Assembly (NCBI GenBank): GCA_015658765.1
Contig: DQOE01000291.1
Coordinates: forward strand, 1 to 11,506
Direction: 5' to 3'
DNA length: 11,506 nt
Source of the DNA: Verrucomicrobiota bacterium
Lineage (GTDB): Bacteria > Verrucomicrobiota > Verrucomicrobiia > Limisphaerales > UBA1096
The notes below the pieces were generated by a model, which was given only the letters and a program-made list of their open reading frames with translations, did not search any database and had not been told where the DNA came from. Positions 1-8,982 of this stretch are shown piece by piece (position 1 is the first letter of the stretch; each line of letters starts with the position of its first letter). Made by a program: the position numbers and the translations under genes.

Positions 1-34
1 ATCCAAGGGTGATCAAGCGTCGGCGTAACAACGG

Positions 35-1918
35 ATGATCAGGGTTCAGGAAATCATACACAGCCTCGAGGAGGGCAAATGGGCCAAGCGCATTCGCGGC
101 TTGGTTTTGCTGTTGTTGATCGGGAGCCTGGGGCTGGTTTACTACCTGAACCTCACGCGCAATTTCACCGCGCCCGAGGCGATGGACGCCGCGCAACTGG
201 CCCGCAACATTGCCGAGGGACGCGGCTACACCACGCAGTTCATCCGGCCGCTGAGCCTCGATATTTTGCGGCAGCAAGGCGCTGTCTCCGATGAGGAGCT
301 TCGCAGCGAATTCCCCGACATCACCAACCCGCCGGTGTACCCGATGCTGTTGGCCGGGTTGATGAAAGTGCTGCCGTTTGAGTTTGAAATCGATCTCCAA
401 AAGCCAAACGAGTTTCAGCCATATCAACCGGAATTTCTGATCTGGCTGCTAAACCAAGCGTTGTTTTTTGTGGCGCTGATTCAAGTCTTCCGACTGGGCG
501 AAAAGCTGTTCGACCCGTCGGTGGCCTGGTGCGCGGCACTGGTGTTTTTAGGGACGGAACTTTACTGGAAATTCAGCACATCCGGACTCTCGACGATGCT
601 GCTGCTGGTTTTGTTTTTGGCCTTGGCAGGGACGCTCGTGAGGCTGGAGGAGCAGGGGAATGACGAGGCGCCGCGAGGCGGCGGTTGGTTTGCCGGGATG
701 GCGCTTTGGGCCGGGGCGCTGGCTGGGTTGGGCGGGTTGACCCGCTACGGCTTTGCCTGGGTGATCCTGCCGGTGCTGGTTTATCTCGGCTGGTTCATGG
801 GCCGGCACCGGGGCCGGACGGTGGCGATGGCGCTGCTTGGGTTTTTGCTCGTGATGTCGCCCTGGCTTGTGCGGAACGTGCAACTGAGCGGCAACCTGTT
901 CGGCACGGCCGGTTTGGCCCTGTACTCGCAGACCGATGCCTTCCCCGGGGACACGCTCGAGCGGACCTTGTTTTACGAGCCAAGCGACGCACCGGTGAAT
1001 GGTCAGGATGAAATCAAGGTGAGAGTGGCGGATCATGTCGGGTTGTGGGACATCGCGAACAAGCTGAAACGCAACCTCCGCCATCTGCTGGTTCATGAGT
1101 TGCCACAGTTCTCCGGCAGTTGGTTCGCGGTGGTTTGCCTCGTCGGCTTGGTCGTGCCGTTTCGGAACCGCTCGCTACGTCGGCTGCGGGTTTTTTTATT
1201 GATGACGCTCGCGGTGTTTGCGCTTGGCCAAGCGCTTGGCCGCACACACCTCTCGGCAGCCAACGGCACGCTGGGTGAGTTGTTGACGAGGTCGCTTGGC
1301 CAAGGCGCCCCGATGACGGCTGCGTCGGGCGTGACCGGCGAAAACCTTTTGGCCATTCTTGGGCCGGTCTCTTTCCTGTTTGGTGCGGGTTTGTTTTTCT
1401 CGCTACTGGACCAGTGGCGAATGGGCCTGCCGGAAATGCGACTGGCTGCTTCCACTGGGTTGGTCGTGGCAGCCTCGCTTCCGATGGCCTTGAGTTTCCT
1501 GCTGCCGCATCCGCATCCCGTGGCCGATCCGCCGTATCACCCGCCACGCGTGAAACACATTATTTCGCTGCCCGGGAGCACCATCAGCGCCGGGGACTTG
1601 TTGATGAGCGACATCCCATGGGCCGTGGCGTGGTACGGCGATCGGGATTGCTTATGGCTGACACGCAGCGTCCAGCCGGATTTTTACTCGCTCAATGACA
1701 AGTTTCGGCCTGTCAGCGCCCTTTATTTTACAGAAGCCACCACCGATCAACGGTATGTGAGCCGGGTGTTTTCCCCGATTGAGTCGAATTGGGAGCGATT
1801 TGTGCTGGCCATGCAACTTGAGGGGGATTTGCCAGATGAATTCCCGTTACAGGGTGTTTTGAACGATTTCTCGCCCGGTCAATGGCTGCTTTTTGCTGAC
1901 CCGGTGGAACAGCCATAG
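35..1918 (+). CDS. GT-C fold membrane glycosyltransferase, ArnT/PMT-like (GT39-type)
   Basis: This 627-residue polytopic inner-membrane protein probably transfers a sugar from a lipid-linked donor to an acceptor on the periplasmic side. A first membrane span lies at about residues 22-39. It is followed by a periplasmic loop with the segment around residues 49-64 (EAMDAAQLARNIAEGRGY), which resembles the acidic first-loop region of ArnT/PMT-family enzymes, and by NPPVYPMLLAGL at 98-109. Further spans lie at about 135-155, 165-200, 217-255 and 262-278, with the family-like PWLVRN at 276-281. The C-terminal ~120 residues are soluble and contain a Trp-rich patch (DIPWAVAWYGDRD). The acceptor cannot be read from sequence. 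ATG at 35 has no clear ribosome binding site. Residues ~397-423 contain two LGQ tripeptides encoded by the iterated palindrome. The next gene has its own promoter, so co-transcription is not required. Family assignment is good; substrate is unknown. Confidence 0.8.
   Translation: MIRVQEIIHSLEEGKWAKRIRGLVLLLLIGSLGLVYYLNLTRNFTAPEAMDAAQLARNIAEGRGYTTQFIRPLSLDILRQQGAVSDEELRSEFPDITNPPVYPMLLAGLMKVLPFEFEIDLQKPNEFQPYQPEFLIWLLNQALFFVALIQVFRLGEKLFDPSVAWCAALVFLGTELYWKFSTSGLSTMLLLVLFLALAGTLVRLEEQGNDEAPRGGGWFAGMALWAGALAGLGGLTRYGFAWVILPVLVYLGWFMGRHRGRTVAMALLGFLLVMSPWLVRNVQLSGNLFGTAGLALYSQTDAFPGDTLERTLFYEPSDAPVNGQDEIKVRVADHVGLWDIANKLKRNLRHLLVHELPQFSGSWFAVVCLVGLVVPFRNRSLRRLRVFLLMTLAVFALGQALGRTHLSAANGTLGELLTRSLGQGAPMTAASGVTGENLLAILGPVSFLFGAGLFFSLLDQWRMGLPEMRLAASTGLVVAASLPMALSFLLPHPHPVADPPYHPPRVKHIISLPGSTISAGDLLMSDIPWAVAWYGDRDCLWLTRSVQPDFYSLNDKFRPVSALYFTEATTDQRYVSRVFSPIESNWERFVLAMQLEGDLPDEFPLQGVLNDFSPGQWLLFADPVEQP
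1220..1304. repeat. Iterated palindrome, two copies inside the glycosyltransferase gene
   Basis: GCGCTTGGCCAAGCGC at 1220-1235 is a perfect 16-base palindrome and the longest copy in the window. It runs straight into another half-copy, CGCTTGGCC at 1233-1241. A second copy, with perfect CTTGGCCAAG at 1295-1304, follows about 70 bases later. Both are read in the same frame as Leu-Gly-Gln, giving ALGQALGR and RSLGQG in a loop between predicted membrane spans. Confidence 0.85.
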
Positions 1919-1978
1919 GTGCTTGATGACGACAAGGTTGAGACAAAGAAAAAAATCAAAAAACTTTTACAATTGGGG

Positions 1979-2006
1979 TTGACAGGGCCGGATGAGCATC
2001 GACAAT
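1979..2006 (+). promoter_or_regulatory. Predicted sigma-70 promoter for the outer-membrane barrel gene
   Basis: A perfect -35 hexamer TTGACA (1979-1984) is separated by 16 bases from GACAAT (2001-2006), a 4/6 match to the -10 consensus. An A-rich tract just upstream (1945-1970) could serve as an UP element. Transcription would begin near 2013, leaving a leader of about 55 bases with a small hairpin TCAGC-CCT-GCTGA at 2017-2029. A promoter here overlaps the upstream alternative ATG at 2005 and supports the start at 2068. Confidence 0.55.
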
Positions 2007-2067
2007 GCCCCTCCATTCAGCCCTGCTGACCGTTCGGGGTGTTGAGTGTGGATTTTCAAATAAGATT

Positions 2068-3273
2068 ATGAACAGAAAAATTGTTACCTTGGGAGTCGCC
2101 GCGTTTAGCGTAGTCGGATTGCAGGCTGCTGATGCCGGTAAAGTCTGGGAAGTGACGGCTTCGCTGCGAGGCTTTTACGACGACAACTACACGACCTCGC
2201 CTGAGGCGCTCGCCGAGGAGAGTTGGGGCATCGAGGTCAGCCCCGGTTTCAACCTCACCATTGGGGAGGGAACGGACCTGGAGTTCAGCGCCGGGTACGC
2301 GTTCGGCATGCGGTACTACGAAGACCGGGAAAGCGACAATGTGGACTATGGCCACGAGTTGGGCATCAGCCTCAACAAGGCGTTCTCCAACACCTCGCTT
2401 TTGCAATTGTCGGATAGTTTTGTGATTGCCCAGGAACCTGAAATACTGAACGGGGGCACCCCGCTGCGTACCGAGGGTGACAACCTGCGCAACACGATTT
2501 CAGCCAGTTACCGTCAGGTTCTTGCAGGGAACATTTTGGGGGAACTCGGATACGGAAACTCCATCTTTGATTATGAGGAGGCGTATCACTCTGCGCTGCT
2601 CGATAGATCCCACAACCAAGTGAACCTTGATGTGATTTACGACATGGAGCAGACTGAATACTTCGTAGGTTACAAGTTTGCTTCGACCGATTTTGACGGT
2701 GGCGAGTTGAAGGTGCCCGGTTTGGATTTCAAGTCGGATGCCCGCGATAACGACTCCCATTATGGGTATGTTGGCGTTCGCCACCAACTGAACAAGGAGT
2801 TTGTCGCCAGCGCCCAGGTGGGTGCCCAGTTCGTCGACTATTATAATTTCGACTTGATGCCCGGTTTGATACCGGAGGATGAGACCAGTCCGTATGTGAG
2901 TGCTGCCATGGAATGGGGGTATGCCGAGGGGAGTCAATTGGTGGCGGGGCTAAGTTTGGTGCGCGGTGCCACCGACTTGCAGGCTGCTGATCAGGAAATC
3001 AGCGCAGTCTATGCCCAGTTACTCCACAAAGTCACAGCCAGAGTTCATGGGACTTTGACCGCTCGATATCAGGATGCGGAGATTAGCGGAGGTGGTGTGC
3101 AAGTGGACGGCAAGGAGGAGTCCCTACTGTTGTTGGGAGCCAGCCTCACCTACGCCATCGCCGACAACATCTGGACCGAGTTGGCCTACAACTACGACGA
3201 GCTCGACTCAGACATCCCGCACCGTAGTTTCGAGCGGAACTACGTGTCCATCGGCATCGGCACGAGTTATTGA
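2068..3273 (+). CDS. Outer-membrane beta-barrel protein of the exopolysaccharide module (BBP2-like)
   Basis: This 401-residue protein is predicted to form an outer-membrane beta-barrel. The first ~23 residues are a classical signal peptide (MNRKIVTLGVAAFSVVGLQA, then ADA). The rest is a succession of alternating hydrophobic and aromatic strands with acidic loops, for example SLRGFYDDNYTTSP, LEFSAGYAFGMRYYEDRE and IWTELAYNYDELDSD, ending YVSIGIGTSY with a terminal aromatic residue as expected for BAM substrates. The pattern resembles putative beta-barrel porin 2 family proteins often found next to polysaccharide export genes. The reading frame stays open upstream to 2005, but the ATG at 2068 is preferred because it places the signal peptide at the N-terminus and lies downstream of the promoter. 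No strong ribosome binding site is visible. Its neighbours suggest a role as the outer-membrane pore or partner for polysaccharide export; that role is inferred. Confidence 0.75.
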   Translation: MNRKIVTLGVAAFSVVGLQAADAGKVWEVTASLRGFYDDNYTTSPEALAEESWGIEVSPGFNLTIGEGTDLEFSAGYAFGMRYYEDRESDNVDYGHELGISLNKAFSNTSLLQLSDSFVIAQEPEILNGGTPLRTEGDNLRNTISASYRQVLAGNILGELGYGNSIFDYEEAYHSALLDRSHNQVNLDVIYDMEQTEYFVGYKFASTDFDGGELKVPGLDFKSDARDNDSHYGYVGVRHQLNKEFVASAQVGAQFVDYYNFDLMPGLIPEDETSPYVSAAMEWGYAEGSQLVAGLSLVRGATDLQAADQEISAVYAQLLHKVTARVHGTLTARYQDAEISGGGVQVDGKEESLLLLGASLTYAIADNIWTELAYNYDELDSDIPHRSFERNYVSIGIGTSY

Positions 3274-3297
3274 TTTCCTCGAACTAAAACTTTTCTT

Positions 3298-3335
3298 GGG
3301 AGGCCAGAAGTGCTTATCTGGCCTCCCTTTTTTTT
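3298..3335 (+). terminator. Strong intrinsic terminator between barrel and kinase genes
   Basis: An 11-bp perfect stem, GGGAGGCCAGA (3298-3308) with TCTGGCCTCCC (3317-3327), encloses an 8-base loop and is followed immediately by eight T residues (3328-3335). It begins 24 bases after the barrel stop codon and ends only 12 bases before the kinase ATG at 3348, so it may act as a read-through control point rather than a simple operon end. Confidence 0.9.
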
Positions 3336-3347
3336 AGGTTGTAGAAA

Positions 3348-5534
3348 ATGGATAAAACCCCAAGTACAGATCAGTCCTCCGACAAGCTCCATATTCTGGA
3401 TTATTGGCGGATCATTCGCGTTCGGTTCGTAACCATCATGCTCGTCTTTTTGCTCACCGCCGTGACGACCACCGTGGTGACATTTACCATGCCCAAGACC
3501 TACATGAGCCTCTCCCGGATATCCATCGAGAAGGATACATCGGATATTGCACCGTTGCTTGGCATGCAATCTGGGCCAGCGGCATTCGACCCTTACTTCA
3601 TCCAGACCGAGTTCGAGAAAATTCAGTCACAAAAGGTCCTGGACAAGGTGGTTCTCAGGTGCGAATTGACTGAAGATTGGAAACGCCTCAACGGCGGCAA
3701 CCTGTTGGATCCCATCGAGGCCCGGAAAATCCTCAAAAAAGCGATAGATATTCGCCAGTTCCGGAACACCAGCATCATTGAGCTTCGGGCGTATGATCGG
3801 GACCCGAGGAAGGCTCAAGAAATTGCCCAAGCCCTTGCAGTGGAATATCAAAACCACAGGAAGGAGGCCCAGACCGCACGTGTGAAACTGGGAATCAAGG
3901 CGCTCGAAGGCAGGAAGGAAAAAACCGACACACAGATTTTAGTCATGCAGGCCAACGTGGATAAACTGCGGACAGACTTGAACATATCCGATGCGGCCGG
4001 CGAAGATAGCTACTCCATCATCGAGCCGGAAATCGTGCGTCGTTATGAATCCGAGTTGATCGACGTGAAGGGGATTCACACGTCGATGTCCACTTTGCTT
4101 GATGGACTCAAGGCGCTATCCGCCAATGAGTTGCGTGCCTCCATACTGACTGCGCACCCGGATGCCCAGTTGGATGTTCTGATTCGCGAATTGCACACTG
4201 GCCAGCAAACGTTGGCCAATCATGGTATCGACCTGGGGGAGGAGCACCCGAGGATCAAAGGGTTGAAAAAGGTGGTGGCCACGCTCGAGGGGCAGATAGA
4301 TAACCGGATTCAGGGCATCCTTGCGGGACTGGGATTGCGGGTCAATTCTTCCCAGGCTCAGGTGGAGCAATTGCAGCGGGATGTCGATGATGCAAAACAA
4401 CGGGAATCCGACATGCGAAGGACAGGCCGGGAATACTTCGACGCCAAGCGGGAACTCTCCAACACCACGCGCATCCGTGACACCATTTTGTTCCGGATCA
4501 TGCAGGAGGAGGTGGACTTGGCGTTGCCCAAGGAATCCACCGTGGAAATCACCGACGAAGCGGACAGGCCCTTGAAGGCAATTCGACCGAATATACCCCT
4601 GAACATCGCGCTGGGAGTTGTGGTCGGCCTGATTCTGGGTGTGGGGTTGGCATTCTTTATCGAGTATCTCGACACCAGCGTGAAGACCATTGACGACGTT
4701 GAGCGCGCCCTTGGGGCGGCCGTCCTCGGTGTCATCCCTCAAAACGTCGGATCCCTCCTGGACGAAGGGGACGAAAGCCCCCACGCGGAGGCGTACCGGG
4801 TGCTGCGCACCAACATTCTTTTTGCTGGGCGCAAGGACGAGAGCCAAACCACGTTCAGCGTGGTGAGTGGCGGTGCGGGCGAGGGCAAGACAACGACCAT
4901 GTTCAATCTCGCAGTGGTCTTTGCGCAGATGGGGGATAGAATTCTGATTGTGGATTCCGACCTGCGTCGGCCCTCGATGCACCGTTACCTCAAGGTGTCC
5001 AACAACGTTGGCCTGACCAACTACCTGCTGGGACAGGCCACCATCGACAAGGTCATCCAGACCACGGAAATACCGACACTCCATTTCATCCCCAGCGGCA
5101 AGCTGCCCAGCAGTTCCATGGGCATCCTTAGTTCGGCCAAGATGAAGGAGTTCGTGGCCGAAATGAAGAGCCGGTACGACTACGTGTTTTTGGACGCTCC
5201 ACCCATCATGGGAGTGAGTGATGCCACGGTTCTGGCCAGCATGGTGGACATGTGTGTGCTGGTGGTGCAGTACCGCAAATACCCGCAAATGATGACCCAG
5301 CGGGCCAAGGAAATGGTGACCAAGGTTGGCGGCGAACTTGTGGGTGTCGTTCTCAACAACATCAATATTTCCCAGGATTCCTACTACTACTATTACAGCG
5401 GTTATTATTACGATTACTATTACAAGAGCCGTGAAAAGGAGGAGTCCGCCGAGGATGATGACAAGAGCAGGAAGGAAACCAAGCTTCTGGCGAGTGCCAA
5501 AACCGGCGGGGAGGATGAGAAGCCCAAGTACTGA
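3348..5534 (+). CDS. Wzc-like polysaccharide co-polymerase / bacterial tyrosine autokinase
   Basis: This 728-residue inner-membrane protein belongs to the polysaccharide co-polymerase family fused to a BY-kinase; members control chain length and export of capsule or exopolysaccharide through cycles of Tyr autophosphorylation. A Wzz-type N-terminus contains membrane span 1 (about 27-46). A long, mostly helical periplasmic region follows (about 170-400), with a GNVR-like segment (DEADRPLKAIRPNIP) before span 2 (about 419-440). The cytoplasmic kinase has Walker A GGAGEGKTT (Lys514), Walker A' ILIVDSDLRRP (532-542) and Walker B YDYVFLDAPP (610-619). The C-terminal tail has 11 Tyr between 679 and 692 (YYYYY, YYY, YYY), then an acidic/Lys-rich end with a final Tyr728. 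Length is typical of Wzc. Transcription must pass the terminator just upstream or start very near the ATG. One TTGGCCAA at 4212 lies in the periplasmic region. Identification is secure; the polymer is unknown. Confidence 0.95.
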   Translation: MDKTPSTDQSSDKLHILDYWRIIRVRFVTIMLVFLLTAVTTTVVTFTMPKTYMSLSRISIEKDTSDIAPLLGMQSGPAAFDPYFIQTEFEKIQSQKVLDKVVLRCELTEDWKRLNGGNLLDPIEARKILKKAIDIRQFRNTSIIELRAYDRDPRKAQEIAQALAVEYQNHRKEAQTARVKLGIKALEGRKEKTDTQILVMQANVDKLRTDLNISDAAGEDSYSIIEPEIVRRYESELIDVKGIHTSMSTLLDGLKALSANELRASILTAHPDAQLDVLIRELHTGQQTLANHGIDLGEEHPRIKGLKKVVATLEGQIDNRIQGILAGLGLRVNSSQAQVEQLQRDVDDAKQRESDMRRTGREYFDAKRELSNTTRIRDTILFRIMQEEVDLALPKESTVEITDEADRPLKAIRPNIPLNIALGVVVGLILGVGLAFFIEYLDTSVKTIDDVERALGAAVLGVIPQNVGSLLDEGDESPHAEAYRVLRTNILFAGRKDESQTTFSVVSGGAGEGKTTTMFNLAVVFAQMGDRILIVDSDLRRPSMHRYLKVSNNVGLTNYLLGQATIDKVIQTTEIPTLHFIPSGKLPSSSMGILSSAKMKEFVAEMKSRYDYVFLDAPPIMGVSDATVLASMVDMCVLVVQYRKYPQMMTQRAKEMVTKVGGELVGVVLNNINISQDSYYYYYSGYYYDYYYKSREKEESAEDDDKSRKETKLLASAKTGGEDEKPKY

Positions 5535-5570
5535 TTGGGCGGGAGAACTCAGTTCGAGGGTTAATATAAA

Positions 5571-6197
5571 ATGGGTTTTGTTGATAGCTTGATGAAATAT
5601 GTTTGCAGAGGTTTATTGGTTGCGACCGTGCTGATGGCCGCCGGTTGCGAGACAACACGCCCACGGCCCGTGAATCCGGTCGCCGGGACGAATGACGTGC
5701 CGCTTGCCGTCAACTCCACGGACAGCCTTGAGCCCGGAAATCAAATCACCATCACTTTCAGCGGCCTGAGTACGATCCCGATTCCCTACAGTTGCCGCAT
5801 CCGTGAGGATGGCACCATCAGTCCGCCATACCTGAAAGCACCCATCATTGCCGCCGGGAAAACAATCGGTGAACTCGAGCGGGAACTCGAGAAGGAGTAC
5901 GTGCCCGCCATCTACAAGACCATCAACGTTACCATCAGGACAGCCGACCGGTTCTTTTACGTGGGAGGGGAGGTTCGGCAGCCCAGTCGCCAGATTTTCA
6001 TCGGCCGGATTACGGTTACCCAGGCGATTCAATCCGCGGGCGACTTCACCGATTTCGCGGATCAACGGGAGGTGCGAGTGATACGGGCCACCGGCAAAGT
6101 GGACATCATCGACTGCAAGGCGGCTCTGGATGACCCAACAAGGGATCTGCCCGTTTATCCGGGTGATAACATCGTCGTGGGACGAAGGCTTTTTTGA
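5571..6197 (+). CDS. Short Wza-like polysaccharide export lipoprotein (Poly_export + SLBB)
   Basis: This 208-residue lipoprotein is predicted to form the periplasmic part of the polysaccharide exit channel. Residues 1-25 are a lipoprotein signal ending in LMAAGC, with acylated Cys26. A Poly_export domain spans about 51-125 (DSLEPGNQITITF, DGTISPPYL, then KTIGELERELEKEY). One SLBB domain follows at about 130-175 (FYVGGEVRQPSRQIFI onward). The protein stops soon after (PGDNIVVGRRLF), whereas E. coli Wza is about 380 residues with further domains and a C-terminal amphipathic helix forming the outer-membrane pore. The missing helix suggests a separate beta-barrel partner, perhaps the product of 2068-3273. 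The ATG at 5571 has GAGGG at 5556-5560; an ATG at 5592 lacks one. It lies 36 bases after the kinase gene, so co-transcription is likely. Its stop overlaps the next gene's start. Confidence 0.93.
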   Translation: MGFVDSLMKYVCRGLLVATVLMAAGCETTRPRPVNPVAGTNDVPLAVNSTDSLEPGNQITITFSGLSTIPIPYSCRIREDGTISPPYLKAPIIAAGKTIGELERELEKEYVPAIYKTINVTIRTADRFFYVGGEVRQPSRQIFIGRITVTQAIQSAGDFTDFADQREVRVIRATGKVDIIDCKAALDDPTRDLPVYPGDNIVVGRRLF

Positions 6198-6589
6198 AGA
6201 TTCGACTTGAGAGAGTTGACGGCACCGCGGCGGGCGACCCAATAGAGGCCCGCCGTTTTCCTTTTACGCTTGGCCAAGCGAAGAGTTGCGATCTCCAGAT
6301 CGTAGCCAAGGGCGTTTGGGACACACACCTGATACTGGACAATGCCGGCGAAAAAGGGATTACAGCCACCCCCTGCTCCGACGCATTGATTATCATCAAC
6401 GGCGTCTCCCAAGGCAAAACTGTTCGATTGAAACACGGCGACCTAGTAGGACTGGGTGCGGCCAAGCTCCGATTTTGGCTCGCGCCGCTTGGCCAAGCCG
6501 ACCGCTCAGCGTCTGAAGCCTTGATTTGGGTCGCCTTGCTTCTGCTGGGCCTGGGTCAGGTGGCAGCGATTGCCTGGCTCCTGAAATAA
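6194..6589 (+). CDS. Small degenerate FHA-like protein with C-terminal membrane anchor
   Basis: This is a 131-residue protein. Residues 1-97 follow the strand order of an FHA domain: KIRLERVDG, then FPFTLGQAKSCDLQI, THLILDN, DALIIINGV, and VRLKHGDLVGLGAAKLRFWL, where LKHGDLVGLG is the most FHA-like part. Residues ~109-130 form one hydrophobic span followed by a single Lys, so the domain would be tail-anchored. FHA domains normally bind phosphothreonine through Arg of a GR motif and Ser of SxxH. Here GR is GQ (27-28) and the Ser position is Trp42, while His45 and an NG pair (69-70) remain, so phosphopeptide binding is doubtful. The TTG start at 6194 overlaps the upstream stop (TTGA) and has GAAGG at 6184-6188, suggesting translational coupling to the export lipoprotein. 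Two palindrome copies lie inside the gene. FHA assignment is by pattern only. Confidence 0.7.
   Translation: MKIRLERVDGTAAGDPIEARRFPFTLGQAKSCDLQIVAKGVWDTHLILDNAGEKGITATPCSDALIIINGVSQGKTVRLKHGDLVGLGAAKLRFWLAPLGQADRSASEALIWVALLLLGLGQVAAIAWLLK
6267..6498. repeat. Iterated palindrome, two copies inside the FHA-like gene
   Basis: CGCTTGGCCAAGCG at 6267-6280 is a perfect 14-base palindrome, and GCTTGGCCAAGC at 6487-6498 is a perfect 12-base one. Both are read as Leu-Gly-Gln-Ala. The first falls on the position where an FHA domain normally has Gly-Arg. The second lies in the linker between the domain and the membrane anchor. A weaker relative, GCGGCCAAGC, occurs near 6459. Confidence 0.85.
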
Positions 6590-6675
6590 AACTTCCAAGC
6601 CATTGGCTTCCATTGGGTTAAACCTAATTAAATAATGAACAAACGGCGGCGTTACACTAAAAAACGAATAGTCGA

Positions 6676-6704
6676 TTGACAGGCGAATTTAATTGTGGAA
6701 CAAT
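6676..6704 (+). promoter_or_regulatory. Predicted sigma-70 promoter of rpoD
   Basis: TTGACA (6676-6681, perfect -35) is followed after 17 bases by AACAAT (6699-6704, 4/6 match to TATAAT). It has the same form as the promoter at 1979, where the -10 is GACAAT. The upstream stretch 6620-6670 is AT-rich. Transcription would start near 6711, about 76 bases before the rpoD ATG. If this promoter uses the housekeeping sigma factor, rpoD would transcribe itself. Confidence 0.55.
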
Positions 6705-6712
6705 CGAGGGCT

Positions 6713-6770
6713 GTCCTGCGTATGCTGCAGGACTTCTTCTTGAGTCATGAGGTGGAGTTCGTCTTCACCT
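6713..6770 (+). promoter_or_regulatory. Structured rpoD leader with two predicted hairpins
   Basis: Hairpin 1 pairs GTCCTGC (6713-6719) with GCAGGAC (6727-6733) across a 7-base loop, almost at the predicted 5' end of the mRNA. Hairpin 2 pairs AGGTGGAG (6750-6757) with CTTCACCT (6763-6770), 8 bp including one G-U, across a 5-base loop, ending 16 bases before the ATG. Neither is followed by a true T run, so they look like mRNA-stability or translational elements rather than terminators. No known riboswitch class was recognised. Confidence 0.4.
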
Positions 6771-6786
6771 GATCGAGATTAACGGA

Positions 6787-8934
<2,148 letters not shown>

Positions 8935-8945
8935 GCTGAAATCAC

Positions 8946-8975
8946 AAAAAGCCCTTCCACTGGAAGGGCTTTTTT
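8946..8975 (+). terminator. Intrinsic terminator downstream of rpoD
   Basis: GCCCTTCC (8951-8958) pairs with GGAAGGGC (8962-8969) across a 3-base loop. The flanking AAAAA (8946-8950) can pair with the T run starting at 8970, so the element is nearly symmetrical and could work in both directions. It starts 12 bases after the rpoD stop codon. Its 3' arm (GGAAGGG) and T run also resemble a ribosome binding site plus TTG start for the next gene. Confidence 0.88.
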
Positions 8976-8982
8976 GTTTCCC

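Noticed and set aside
2..28. Possible last eight codons of an upstream gene ending TAA at 26-28
   Set aside because: Too short to tell from chance; nothing identifies a protein, so it is not listed as a gene.
1220..1235. Palindrome as a chromosome partition (parS) or terminus (matS) site
   Set aside because: The sequence does not match either consensus, and ten dispersed copies mostly inside genes do not fit a few site-specific anchors.
2005..2067. Upstream ATG at 2005 as start of the barrel gene
   Set aside because: It would put 21 non-signal residues before a clear signal peptide, and it overlaps the predicted -10 element.
4116..5288. 390-codon open frame on the minus strand
   Set aside because: It is fully antisense to the tyrosine kinase, shows no domain pattern (His/Gln/Gly-rich), and crosses conserved kinase motifs on the other strand.
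5382..5423. TAC/TAT-rich tract as a DNA microsatellite
   Set aside because: It encodes the conserved Tyr cluster of the BY-kinase tail, and synonymous TAC/TAT mixing shows protein-level rather than DNA-level repetition.
6593..6620. AAGCC-ATT-GGCTT as a terminator after the FHA-like gene
   Set aside because: Only a 5-bp stem, and not followed by a T run. No convincing terminator is seen between this gene and rpoD.
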